The notes under the pieces were generated by a model, which was not told the DNA's origin, ran no database searches, and saw nothing but the letters and a program-made list of their open reading frames with translations. A DNA stretch of 64,000 bases, taken from NCBI RefSeq assembly GCF_030409225.1, contig NZ_JAUFPK010000005.1, positions 110,900 to 174,899 on the forward strand, written 5' to 3'. Source of the stretch: Aquisalimonas lutea (GTDB lineage: Bacteria > Pseudomonadota > Gammaproteobacteria > Nitrococcales > Aquisalimonadaceae). Positions 44,857 through 53,139 of this stretch are shown in pieces (position 1 is the stretch's first letter; each line of letters starts with the position of its first letter). The position numbers and the translations under genes were made by a program.

Positions 44857-45839
44857 GCAGCGCGCACTATCGCATCATCCAATGCCGGGCGCTGACCGGC
44901 CCGGATGCCCTGGCCGTGGCGCACGAACCCGCCCGCCGGCCGGGGCCGGGGGAAGTGCGGGTGGCCGTGCGGGCCGCCGGCGTGAACTACCCGGATCTGC
45001 TCATGACCCGCGGTGCCTACCAGTTGCGTCTGGAACCGCCGTTCACGCCGGGGATGGAAGTGGCCGGCGAGGTCCTGGACACGGGAGCCGGAGTAACGCA
45101 GGTGCACCCGGGGGAGCGCGTCATCGCGCTGATGCGCCACGGCGGCTATGCCGAGGAAGTCGTGGTCCCGGAAGCGGCCGTCGTGCGTCTGCCGGAGACG
45201 TTCAATTATGAGCACGGTGCGGCGTTCCACGTGGCGACCCGGACCGCCTGGCACGCGCTGGTGGACCGGGCGGGCCTGGCTCGCGGGGAAACCCTGCTGG
45301 TGCTGGGAGCCACCGGCGGCGTCGGCCTGGCGGCGGTGGAGCTGGCGAGCCTGCTCGGCGCCCGGGTGATCGCCGTCGGCTCCAGCGACGACAAGCTGGC
45401 CGCCGCCCGGGAGCGCGGCGCGGAAGCCGTGGTCAACTACCGCACGCAGGATCTGCAGCAGGCAGTCGCCGCCTGCGGCAGCGGCGTCGTCGATGTGGTC
45501 TACGACCCGGTGGGCGGCGACCTGTCCCGGGCAAGCACCGGGCTGCTCGCGCCCGGCGGGCGCATGCTGATCATCGGCTTCGCCAGCGGTGACATCCCCG
45601 CGTTTCCGGCCGACCATGCCCGGCAGCACGGCTACACCCTGTTGGGCGTGCGCGCCGGCGAGGCGGGACGGCGGGATCCGGCCCGTGCGCGTGAAGGGCT
45701 GCAGGCCCTGCTCGCCTTCGCCGGGCAGGGCCACCTGAAACCCCGCATTCATGCCCGCTACCCACTGGTCCGGGCCGCTGAGGCACTGCATGCCCTGGAG
45801 CAGCGCTCCGTCGTCGGCCGGATCGTGCTGATTCCCTGA
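44853..45839 (+). CDS. NADPH:quinone oxidoreductase, zinc-free MDR family
   Basis: Encodes 328 residues. The GroES-like N-terminal domain has RAAGVNYPDLLMTRGAYQ and FTPGMEVAGEV, and lacks the zinc-ligand cysteines of alcohol dehydrogenases. The Rossmann domain carries LLVLGATGGVGLAAVELASLLG with AVGSSDDKLAAARERGA. GTG 44853 overlaps the previous stop by four bases. It should reduce quinones or enones with NADPH. The operon ends here; the phasin gene has its own promoter. Confidence 0.9.
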   Translation: MSSAHYRIIQCRALTGPDALAVAHEPARRPGPGEVRVAVRAAGVNYPDLLMTRGAYQLRLEPPFTPGMEVAGEVLDTGAGVTQVHPGERVIALMRHGGYAEEVVVPEAAVVRLPETFNYEHGAAFHVATRTAWHALVDRAGLARGETLLVLGATGGVGLAAVELASLLGARVIAVGSSDDKLAAARERGAEAVVNYRTQDLQQAVAACGSGVVDVVYDPVGGDLSRASTGLLAPGGRMLIIGFASGDIPAFPADHARQHGYTLLGVRAGEAGRRDPARAREGLQALLAFAGQGHLKPRIHARYPLVRAAEALHALEQRSVVGRIVLIP

Positions 45840-45891
45840 GCCGTCCGGACCGCCGGTCCATGATGCGGGCGTCCGGGGGAAGATCGTCCAG

Positions 45892-45926
45892 GCAATGTTG
45901 CATTGCACAATCCGTTCTGCTATGAT
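45892..45926 (+). promoter_or_regulatory. phasin promoter with an inverted repeat over the -35
   Basis: TTGCAT (45898-45903), a 17-base spacer and TATGAT (45921-45926) make a near-consensus sigma-70 promoter, strengthened by an extended -10 TGC (45918-45920). GCAATG (45892-45897) and CATTGC (45901-45906) form a perfect inverted repeat around TTG that covers the -35. PhaR-type regulators of phasins bind TGCA-rich inverted repeats, so this is a candidate operator; the identification is inference. Confidence 0.75.
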
Positions 45927-45993
45927 GCGACGCAACAAGGTTGGAGAAGGGCTCCACACCTTGCTGCCGATTCGCAAGACGGAGGTTACGACC

Positions 45994-46368
45994 ATGACGA
46001 ATCCGACCATCAACCAGTTCAACGAGCAGATCGAGAAGTTCTTTGGCGGCCCGGCGCGCGCCTTTGCCGATCTGAGCATCAACCACGCGGAGTCCCTGGT
46101 GGACACGCAGATCGAGGCCGCCAAGGCCTACACCGATCTCGGCCTGCGCCAGGCGCGCTCGGCGCTGGACATCAAGGCGCCGCAGGACGTGCAGGGCTAC
46201 GTCCAGGGGCAGCAGGAAGTCGCCAAGGAGCTCGGCGAGCGCGTCAAGGGTGACGCCGAGAAGGTGGTCGAGCTCAACCGCAAGTTCGCCGAGGAAGCCC
46301 AGAAGCTGACCCAGCAGAGCGCCCAGAACGTCCAGGGCGCGGCCAAGTCGGCCTCGAAGTCCAAGTAA
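45994..46368 (+). CDS. phaP: phasin family protein (PHA granule-associated)
   Basis: Encodes 124 residues, almost wholly amphipathic helix. The pattern NQFNEQIEKFFGGPARAFADLSINHAESLVDTQIEAAKAYTDLGLRQARSAL and an Ala/Gln/Lys-rich C-terminus ending SASKSK match the phasin family, which coats polyhydroxyalkanoate granules. ATG 45994 follows GGAGGT (45981-45986). It has its own strong promoter and a strong terminator, as expected for an abundant protein. No PHA synthase is in the window. Confidence 0.9.
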   Translation: MTNPTINQFNEQIEKFFGGPARAFADLSINHAESLVDTQIEAAKAYTDLGLRQARSALDIKAPQDVQGYVQGQQEVAKELGERVKGDAEKVVELNRKFAEEAQKLTQQSAQNVQGAAKSASKSK

Positions 46369-46414
46369 GGCGATCCCCGGGGCGCAGCGTCCCGGAGGCG
46401 CTGCTCCGGTCAGG

Positions 46415-46453
46415 AAAAACCGCCAACCCCTTTCGGGGGCTGGCGGTTTTTTG
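46415..46453 (+). terminator. terminator after the phasin gene
   Basis: AAAAACCGCCA...CCCC pairs with GGGG...TGGCGGTTTTTT around a TTTC loop, giving a long stem flanked by A- and T-tracts. It lies 46 bases after the phasin stop and could also stop transcription from the convergent EAL gene. Confidence 0.95.
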
Positions 46454-46497
46454 TTGTCTGAAAGGCTCGCCCTGTCCGCTGTCCGGTTCCGCCCGGT

Positions 46498-47556
46498 TCA
46501 GGCGGGCCGGGGTGGTACCGCGGCGGGGCGGGCGAAGTAGAAGCCCTGGACGAAATCGACGCCGTGCTCCCGGAGCCAGTGCCAGTCCTCGCGGGTCTCG
46601 ATGCCCTCGGCGATGATCTGGACGCCGAGCTCCCGGGCCATGTCGACGAGCCGCGAGGTGATGGACGCCAGGTAGCTGTTGGCGCTTACCCCGTCGACCA
46701 TGCCCCGGTCGAGCTTGACGAAGTCCGGCCGGATGTTCTGCAGCAGGTCCAGGGAGCCGTAGCCCGCCCCCAGGTCATCCAGAGCTACCCGGAAGCCGTG
46801 GCGCCGGTACTCCCGCAGGATGGCCTCCAGGTGCCCGGGATCCTCGATGAGCTCGGTCTCCACCACCTCGAAGACATAGCGTGCCGGTGACGCGCCCAGG
46901 CGGGCGACCTCGTCGAACGTGGTCCGCAGGCAGAACGCGGGGTCGTAGACCGAGGTCGGATTGAAATTGATGAAGACGTTCTCGCTGATCCCGTGCTCGT
47001 GGGCCTGCCGGATCGCCGCCACGCGTGCGGCACGGTCCAGGTGGAACATGAGGTCTGTGGCCCGCGCCGCCGGGAACAGCTGTCCCGGGCTGATCACCCG
47101 GCCGTCCTCGCCGATGCCGCGGGCCAGCGATTCAAAGGCGAAGATCCGGGAGCCCGAGTCGGCGTGGAGAATGGGCTGGAAGTGCATCTGCAGGCGCTCG
47201 CGGCGGAGGAGATCGCTCAGCCAGATGTGTTCCTGGCGCGCCACCAGCACGCCCAGGGGCTCCATGGCACCGAGGTGGCGGACGCTGAACTCCGCCTGCT
47301 CGGGAAGCAGCACGGCGGGGCAGTTGGATTGTTCCGGCCGGGAGAGCATCGACGACAGGTCGTCCAGCAGCGTTTCGGCGTCGCCGTCGGCGACCGTCAC
47401 GGAAATGACCTGGCCCTCCAGCTCGTCGACCCGCCAGCCGCGCTCGCGCAGCCGGCGGACCGCCATGGTCCGCGTATGGGCGAGTTTCGGCGCCAGATAC
47501 AGGGAGCTCGCATTCGTCTCGAGCGTGGGAACGACTTCACAGCCGGGGCATGCCAT
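46498..47556 (-). CDS. EAL-domain cyclic di-GMP phosphodiesterase
   Basis: Encodes 352 residues. The N-terminal 110 residues form an unrecognised region starting MACPGCE with a Cys-x2-Cys. The EAL domain covers about 115-345. The signature is AFESLARG (Glu-Ser-Leu instead of Glu-Ala-Leu), and the metal and catalytic residues look intact: NFNPTSV, VVETELI, DDLGAGYGS, KLDRGMVDG, EGIET and QGFYFARP. It should hydrolyse cyclic di-GMP. There is no GGDEF domain or membrane segment. It opposes the cyclase at 17.5 kb in activity but is not linked to it. Confidence 0.9.
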   Translation of the reverse strand: MACPGCEVVPTLETNASSLYLAPKLAHTRTMAVRRLRERGWRVDELEGQVISVTVADGDAETLLDDLSSMLSRPEQSNCPAVLLPEQAEFSVRHLGAMEPLGVLVARQEHIWLSDLLRRERLQMHFQPILHADSGSRIFAFESLARGIGEDGRVISPGQLFPAARATDLMFHLDRAARVAAIRQAHEHGISENVFINFNPTSVYDPAFCLRTTFDEVARLGASPARYVFEVVETELIEDPGHLEAILREYRRHGFRVALDDLGAGYGSLDLLQNIRPDFVKLDRGMVDGVSANSYLASITSRLVDMARELGVQIIAEGIETREDWHWLREHGVDFVQGFYFARPAAVPPRPA

Positions 47557-47673
47557 CGATCAGGGTCCTCATTCGTTGCGCGGAAACGTAGCGCGTTCCC
47601 GCGGCCCGGGACAATGGACTGGATCACAGTCCGTGCCGGCGCCGGGCCGTTGCGCGTTCTCCGTGCGCGGCGT

Positions 47674-50019
47674 TCAGCGGATGTCCACCTCGCGGCTGGC
47701 CTTGCGGAAGCGCACGCGCCACCCGGGCCATGCGGGCAGCTCCCAGCGCTTCGGCTGTCGCTGGCCGGAGCCGTCCATGGGCTCGGCGGTCACCCGCTTG
47801 CGGTGGACGTCGTAGTGGATCCGCAGCTCGACCCCGGGAAGGCTCCAGCGCCGCGGATAACGTTCGTCGAACCGTTCGCGCTCCCACGCGGGGATGCCTT
47901 CGAAGCGCAGATCCGGGGGCTCGATGAGCGCCAGGTCGTCACCGTGCCCGACGCCGAGTGCGGCGAGCCGCTCCACCAGCCAGGCATGGGGCTCGGGCAC
48001 CGGCTCGTTGTACCCGTGCAGCTCCTGGTAGAGCGTCCAGGCCTCGATATCGTCCCGGAGGCGGGCGCCGGCCGGGGCGAGCAGACGATCCTGCAGGATC
48101 AGCGCGGCGGCCGCCTCCCGGGCCGCGGCGCCCTCCGGCTCGACCTCCTCCCGGTGCAGGACGCGCCCGGCGTACCGCCAGGCGCGCTGGCAGACCAGCC
48201 GCCCGTCGCGTACCGCCGGGTTGTCGTCCCCGGGCCGGGCCAGCTCCCAGGTGATCAGGGTCTCCGGGGCCAGCGGCGCCATGCAGGTGGCCACGGTCAC
48301 AGTCTCGCGGGTGCCCCGGCCGGGGACGCTGTGGTCGTCCAGGACCAAGGCGGCCTCGTCGTCGGCGCCGAACAGCGTCTGCCGTCCGGGCACGAGCTCC
48401 GCCCGGCCGTTCGCCAGGGCCTGCCGCCGCTTCTCCCGGCGGACGAACACCATGGCAGGAGCGGCGGCTGCCGCCGCGGCCAGGGCGCGGTCGGCGGTAC
48501 CGGTGGCCAGTGTCGCGGGCACCGCGGGCAGCTGCGCCAGGGAGCGTACCTGGGCCGCCAGGCGCAGCGCTTCCCGCCGCGGGCCGTCGGCGACGGTGAC
48601 GCCGGGCAGCCGCGTGCCCCGCAGGGCGGCGACCAGCAGCGTGGCGTCGCAGCGCCGGCCCAGCGCCTCGGTCAGTTCCGCGCGCGCATCCTCCTCCCCG
48701 CTGGGGTGGACCAGTCCCCGCCCTGTCGTGAGCGCAGCGGCCAGGTCGGCCATGAACCCCCCGGCCTCGGCGTCCGGCATGGCCAGGATCAGGGCGGCGA
48801 ACGCCGTGTCCACCGGCAGGGCAAACAGTCGTTGACCCGTTGCCGTGGCACGGCCGTCCGCGTCGATGGCGCCGAGCGCCCGCAGGTAGCGCTCGGCCCG
48901 GCTCAGGCTCTCCTCCCGCGGCGGGTCGGGAAACTGCAGTGCGCGCACGGGCCGTCCGGCCACGGCGGCGGCCAGGGTCAGGTCGGTGAGGTCCTCGCGC
49001 CGGGTCTCCGGCGGCGTACTGGCCTGCAGCGGCGCCTGGCCGCCCCACAGCCGCAGGCACAGGCCCGGGGCCGTGCGGCCGGCCCGGCCCTTGCGCTGCT
49101 CCGCGCTGGCGCGGGAGACCGGCTGCAGCGCCAGCACGGTGCGGCCGTTGCGCTGGAGCGTGCGGCGCTCCAGGCCGCTGTCCACCACGGCCGTGACCCC
49201 GGGCACGGTGAGTGACGACTCCGCCACGTTGGTGGCCAGGATCACCCGCTGCCGGTCGCCCGGGTGCAGCGCCCGCTTCTGGTCCGCGACGGGGGCCGAG
49301 CCATGCAGGCACACCACGTCGGCATCCTCCGACGCCAGCCGGCGCGCCGTGCCGGCGATCTCCCGGCGTCCGGGCAGGAACGCGAGCACGTCGCCGTCGG
49401 TTCGCTGCCGCACCTGGTGCACGTCCCGGGCGATCCGCTGCTCCAGGTCCCTGGACGAGGGCATGTCCCGGGGGCTCGTTCCGGTGTGCTCAACGGTCAC
49501 GGGATGGCTGCTCCCGGGCGCTTCCAGCAGGCGCGCATCCAGGTGCTCCGCCAGGCGTTCGCCGTCCAGCGTGGCGGAGGTCAGCACCAGGGAGTGCTCG
49601 CCGGCGTCGCGCAGCAGCGCCAGGAGCAGGTCCGTGTCCCACCGCCGCTCGTGGAACTCGTCGAGGATCACCGTACGGTAAGCGGCAAGCCTGCCGGCGC
49701 CCAGCCAGTTGAGAACGATGCCCGGTGTCGCGAACAGGATCTCGGTGGTGTCGTCGTGGCAGCTGTCCAGGCGCACGGCGTGGCCCACCCGGCCGCCGTG
49801 GCGGCAGCCCAGCTCCCCGGCAACCCGCGCCGCCAGGCTGGTGGCGGCGATGCGCCGCGGCTCCACCACCAGCACGGGCCCGTGCGCCGCCGCCCAGACG
49901 GGAAGACGGGTGGACTTGCCGGTGCCGGTGGCCGCGGTGACCACCACGTGCCCGTGCCGGCCGGCCTCGTCGAAGGCGTCGCGGAGGACGTCGATGGGCA
50001 ATGATGACGTCGAGGTCAT
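47674..50019 (-). CDS. hrpB: ATP-dependent helicase HrpB
   Basis: Encodes 781 residues, somewhat shorter than most HrpB proteins. It is a DExH helicase with Walker A TAATGTGKST, motif Ia VVEPRRIAATSLA, the DEFH box VILDEFHERRWDTDL, SAT (VLTSATLDGERLA), motif V ILATNVAESSLTVPGV and motif VI QRKGRAGRTAPG. The C-terminal HrpB-specific domain (RRWSLPGVELRIHYDV, then PAWPGWRVRFRKASREVDIR) distinguishes it from HrpA. It is an RNA helicase-like protein of uncertain cellular substrate. The neighbours are unrelated. Confidence 0.92.
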   Translation of the reverse strand: MTSTSSLPIDVLRDAFDEAGRHGHVVVTAATGTGKSTRLPVWAAAHGPVLVVEPRRIAATSLAARVAGELGCRHGGRVGHAVRLDSCHDDTTEILFATPGIVLNWLGAGRLAAYRTVILDEFHERRWDTDLLLALLRDAGEHSLVLTSATLDGERLAEHLDARLLEAPGSSHPVTVEHTGTSPRDMPSSRDLEQRIARDVHQVRQRTDGDVLAFLPGRREIAGTARRLASEDADVVCLHGSAPVADQKRALHPGDRQRVILATNVAESSLTVPGVTAVVDSGLERRTLQRNGRTVLALQPVSRASAEQRKGRAGRTAPGLCLRLWGGQAPLQASTPPETRREDLTDLTLAAAVAGRPVRALQFPDPPREESLSRAERYLRALGAIDADGRATATGQRLFALPVDTAFAALILAMPDAEAGGFMADLAAALTTGRGLVHPSGEEDARAELTEALGRRCDATLLVAALRGTRLPGVTVADGPRREALRLAAQVRSLAQLPAVPATLATGTADRALAAAAAAAPAMVFVRREKRRQALANGRAELVPGRQTLFGADDEAALVLDDHSVPGRGTRETVTVATCMAPLAPETLITWELARPGDDNPAVRDGRLVCQRAWRYAGRVLHREEVEPEGAAAREAAAALILQDRLLAPAGARLRDDIEAWTLYQELHGYNEPVPEPHAWLVERLAALGVGHGDDLALIEPPDLRFEGIPAWERERFDERYPRRWSLPGVELRIHYDVHRKRVTAEPMDGSGQRQPKRWELPAWPGWRVRFRKASREVDIR

Positions 50020-50180
50020 GCGGGAAGGCTACACAGCCTGCCGGGCGGCTGGCCAGTGTACACACCCCGGTCCGGGTGCGCGGCGCCGTCGGTTGTGCTT
50101 GGCCCGGGAAGGCAGGGCCGGGCATACTCCGTACACGGCCGGGGGGATCCCGCTGCGCCGCGTTTCCCAGGGAGGATTGC

Positions 50181-50816
50181 ATGCTGTCGACACCGGATAT
50201 CGCGCGCCTGCCGCCGGGGGCCTTCCTGCGGGCGGTCATCGCCCGGGTCTGGCCGTTCGCCGCGGTGAGCTTCCTGTTCGCCGTGCTCGTCCTGCTGGTT
50301 CCGCGCACGTTCGACGGCACGGCGGTCGCCTGGCTGCAGACGCTTCAGCCCATCAACGCGCTGCTGCGGGAGCTCGCCCTGGGGTCGCTGCTGCTGCTCG
50401 GCGGCGTCGTTCTGGTGCTGCGGCGCCTGCCCCCGGGGCGCGTGGTGCTGCTGTTCACCGCGACCCTGTCGCAGGCGTTCATCACGTTCTTCCTGTACCT
50501 GGCCGCGCTGTTCGCGGGCCTGCTGGTGGCGTGGCCCCTGGCGATATGGGTCGAGGCGCCCATGGGGGATGTCCGGCCGGCGATCCTGGGGCCGCTGTAC
50601 GGCGTATTCAGCATCCTGCTGGTGTACATCGCCTTTGCGCTGGTCCACCGTCTGGGCACGCAGGAGTGGCCCGGGGCCACGCGGGGCCGGGTCGGGCCGG
50701 GGCGCATCGACCGCGTGCTGCGGCTGGAGCGCATCCCGGACCCGGCCGTTCGGGCCCTCGGGGCGCTCCTGCTGGCCCTGTTCGCATTCCTGTTCTGGAG
50801 CGGTGCGATCCTGTAG
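50181..50816 (+). CDS. hypothetical integral membrane protein, 211 residues
   Basis: Not recognised. Four to five hydrophobic helices are visible at about 24-42, 62-80, 88-118, 132-155 and 192-210, with a basic cytoplasmic-looking loop (HRLGTQEWPGATRGRVGPGRIDRVLRLERI) before the last. There is no catalytic motif. ATG 50181 has GGAGG five bases upstream. manC follows 55 bases after the stop on the same strand, possibly in one transcript. Confidence 0.65.
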   Translation: MLSTPDIARLPPGAFLRAVIARVWPFAAVSFLFAVLVLLVPRTFDGTAVAWLQTLQPINALLRELALGSLLLLGGVVLVLRRLPPGRVVLLFTATLSQAFITFFLYLAALFAGLLVAWPLAIWVEAPMGDVRPAILGPLYGVFSILLVYIAFALVHRLGTQEWPGATRGRVGPGRIDRVLRLERIPDPAVRALGALLLALFAFLFWSGAIL

Positions 50817-50871
50817 ACGAGATCGCGGGAGGGTTATGGGAGCCAACCAAGGGACCAATCAAGGAGAAGGC

Positions 50872-52302
50872 ATGGCCGGGATTACGCCGCTGGTCCTGTC
50901 CGGCGGGGCGGGGACGCGTCTGTGGCCGCTGTCGCGGGAGCTGTATCCCAAGCAGCTGCTGGCGCTCACCGAGCCGGAGCGGACCATGCTGCAGGTCACC
51001 GCGGATCGCCTGCACGGCCTGCCCGGGCTGGCGGACGAGGCCGTCGTCGTCTGCAATGAATCGCACCGCTTCCTGGTGGCCGAGCAGCTGCGGGATACCG
51101 CTCTTCACCGGCCGGCCATCCTGCTGGAGCCCGTGGGGCGCAACACGGCGCCGGCGGCCTGCGCCGGCGCGCTGCATGCCGTCGCCCGGGACCCGGAGGC
51201 GCTGCTGCTGGTCATGCCGGCGGATCACTGCATCAACGATCCGGCGGCCTTCCGGGACGCGGTGGCCAGCGGCCGGGAGGCGGCGCGCGACGGCGCCCTG
51301 GTGACCTTCGGCATCCGCCCCGCCCACCCCGAGACCGGTTACGGCTACATCCGCGCTCGCATGGACGGGCAGGCGGATGCCGGCGGTCCGATGCCCGTGG
51401 CCGAGTTCGTGGAGAAACCGGATGCGGACACGGCACAGCGGTACGTCGACTCCGGCGAGTACTTCTGGAACAGCGGCCTGTTCCTGTTCCGGGCCGACCG
51501 CTACCTGCAGGAGCTGGAGCGCCTGGAGCCGGACATGGTGGCGGCCTGCCGCGAGGCGCTCGACGGCGCGCAGCGGGATCTCGACTTCATCCGCCTGGAG
51601 CCGGAGGCATTCGCCCGCTGCCGGTCCGACTCCATCGACTATGCCGTCATGGAGCGCACCCGGGATGCCATGGTGATCCCCATGGACCCGGGCTGGAGCG
51701 ACCTGGGGTCCTGGTCGGCGCTGCAGGCGGTGAGCCCGGCGGACGCGGACGGCAACGTCACCCGCGGCGACGTCATCACGGAAGGCAGCCACAACAGCTA
51801 CATCCGCTCCGAGCACCGGCTGGTGGCCGCGCTGGGCATGAATGACGCCGTCATCGTGGAAACGGCGGACGCCGTGCTGGTGGCCGACCGGGGGCACGTC
51901 CAGGACGTCAAGAAGGTAGTCGAGCGCCTGCGCAGCCAGGGCCGGGAAGAGCCCCACAACCACCTGCGGGTGGTCCGGCCCTGGGGGTCGTACGAGAGCA
52001 TCACCGCCGGCGAGCGCTTCCAGGTCAAGCGCATCATCGTCAACCCGGGTGCCAGCCTGTCGCTGCAGATGCACCACCACCGCGCCGAGCACTGGGTGGT
52101 GGTGCGGGGAACGGCGCGAATCGTGCGCGATGACCAGACGTTCCTGCTGGGCGAGGATCAGTCCACCTATATCCCGCTGGGCACGCGGCACCGCCTGGAG
52201 AACCCCGGCAAGATCCCGCTGGAGCTCATCGAGGTGCAGACCGGCAGCTACCTGGGCGAGGACGATATCGTGCGCTTCGAGGACGTCTACGGCCGAGGCT
52301 AG
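50872..52302 (+). CDS. manC: mannose-1-phosphate guanylyltransferase / mannose-6-phosphate isomerase
   Basis: Encodes 476 residues, the normal type II length. The N-terminal nucleotidyltransferase opens ITPLVLSGGAGTRLWPLSRELYPKQLLAL and has VEKPD later. The C-terminal cupin isomerase half carries RPWGSYESITAGERFQVKRI, LSLQMHHHRAEHWVVVRGTA and the closing IPLGTRHRLENPG. It makes GDP-mannose for surface polysaccharides. I chose ATG 50872, with AAGGAG five bases upstream, over the in-frame ATG at 50836, whose purine tract is too close. It is the last gene before the base-composition change. Confidence 0.95.
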   Translation: MAGITPLVLSGGAGTRLWPLSRELYPKQLLALTEPERTMLQVTADRLHGLPGLADEAVVVCNESHRFLVAEQLRDTALHRPAILLEPVGRNTAPAACAGALHAVARDPEALLLVMPADHCINDPAAFRDAVASGREAARDGALVTFGIRPAHPETGYGYIRARMDGQADAGGPMPVAEFVEKPDADTAQRYVDSGEYFWNSGLFLFRADRYLQELERLEPDMVAACREALDGAQRDLDFIRLEPEAFARCRSDSIDYAVMERTRDAMVIPMDPGWSDLGSWSALQAVSPADADGNVTRGDVITEGSHNSYIRSEHRLVAALGMNDAVIVETADAVLVADRGHVQDVKKVVERLRSQGREEPHNHLRVVRPWGSYESITAGERFQVKRIIVNPGASLSLQMHHHRAEHWVVVRGTARIVRDDQTFLLGEDQSTYIPLGTRHRLENPGKIPLELIEVQTGSYLGEDDIVRFEDVYGRG

Positions 52303-52318
52303 CAAAATGCAACGAACT

Positions 52319-52350
52319 CGGGTTACAGGACACTAGGGTCCTGTAACCCG
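52319..52350. repeat. inverted repeat centred on CTAG, possible insertion-sequence end junction
   Basis: CGGGTTACAGGAC (52319-52331) and GTCCTGTAACCCG (52338-52350) are perfect 13-bp arms; the 6-base centre contains CTAG. Either half resembles the single copy at 55683-55700. Two outward-facing ends sharing CTAG look like a junction of IS630-type ends, which target TA/CTAG. A simple hairpin terminator for manC (no T-tract) is the alternative. The remaining 405-base gap to 52707 holds no gene apart from the promoter below. Confidence 0.6.
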
Positions 52351-52572
52351 GGATCGCTGGAGTATCCCTCGCCGCCGAGCCGCCCGCCAGCCGCGATTTC
52401 ACCTTGCCGTGCCGCGAGCGCAGTGGCCCACCCCCGGCTCACCCTTGTGCACGCCGCCGTGCTGCACGGACCGTGAGACCCTCCCAAAAGGCACCCGGCA
52501 AGCTCCCTTTACGGGGGCCATCATCGTTCGGGTGGGAGACCAGAATAATCACGCACAGGATCAGGGAGACCC

Positions 52573-52612
52573 TTGACAGACCAGCCCAACAAAATTATTA
52601 ATATATTAATAA
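52573..52612 (+). promoter_or_regulatory. hpa operon promoter with a palindromic operator
   Basis: A perfect -35 TTGACA (52573-52578), 17-base spacer and -10 TATTAA (52596-52601). A perfect 18-bp palindrome, TTATTAATA/TATTAATAA, spans 52595-52612 and covers the -10. AT palindromes of this size are typical MarR-family operators, and the operon's last gene is the MarR-type hpaR. Repression relieved by homoprotocatechuate-like compounds is inferred. The start codon of hpaF is 95 bases further on. Confidence 0.75.
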
Positions 52613-52707
52613 AAGGATGGTCCTTAAGGTGCTGGACGAGGGTGATCGCGTGGCATGCGCCCATGGAAGCCTGCTCAGCGTCCCGCCGCCATACCAAGGA
52701 GAACGAC

Positions 52708-53094
52708 GTGCCACATCTGCATATCGAGTACTCACCGAACCTCGAGCGGTACGTGGCCGTGCAGGATGTCTGCCGGGCCGCCTGGGAGGTCATGAAGGAA
52801 AGCGAGCTCTTTCCGCTCGCCGGGATCCGCGTGCGCGCCTTTGCCGCCGACCATTGCATCGTCGCCGACGACCATCCGGACAACGATTTCGTTGCGATGA
52901 CGCTATCCGTCGGCGCCGGCCGCGAGAAAGCGGCCCTGAAGGCAGCGGGAGAGCGCCTTTTCTCGGCGGTACAGGATGCGCTCGCCGCGCCGCTGGCCAC
53001 CACCCACTTCGCGCTGTCATTGGAGATTCGCGAGATCGATGCCGCGCTGGGTTGGAAGGACACCCCGATTCATAGCCGTCTTTCGCAACACTGA
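52708..53094 (+). CDS. hpaF: 5-carboxymethyl-2-hydroxymuconate isomerase
   Basis: Encodes 128 residues starting (fMet)-Pro-His-Leu-His-Ile-Glu. The family belongs to the tautomerase superfamily and uses the N-terminal proline exposed after Met removal; that fixes the GTG start at 52708, which has AAGGAG six bases upstream. The frame is open to 52573 but the extra residues are not conserved. It isomerises the product of the HpaE step in homoprotocatechuate degradation. First gene of the operon, 45 bases before hpaE. Confidence 0.9.
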   Translation: MPHLHIEYSPNLERYVAVQDVCRAAWEVMKESELFPLAGIRVRAFAADHCIVADDHPDNDFVAMTLSVGAGREKAALKAAGERLFSAVQDALAAPLATTHFALSLEIREIDAALGWKDTPIHSRLSQH

Positions 53095-53139
53095 GTCTTC
53101 GGAGACACCGGACTTGTCGACATGCCAGGAGTATTTCCG

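Noticed and set aside
50608-52305. 565-codon minus-strand frame over manC
   Set aside because: Antisense shadow of a gene with full ManC motifs.
52573-52707. Longer N-terminus for hpaF starting at 52573
   Set aside because: The enzyme needs proline as the first residue after Met removal; GTG 52708 gives exactly that and has AAGGAG upstream. The extra stretch is the promoter and operator region.
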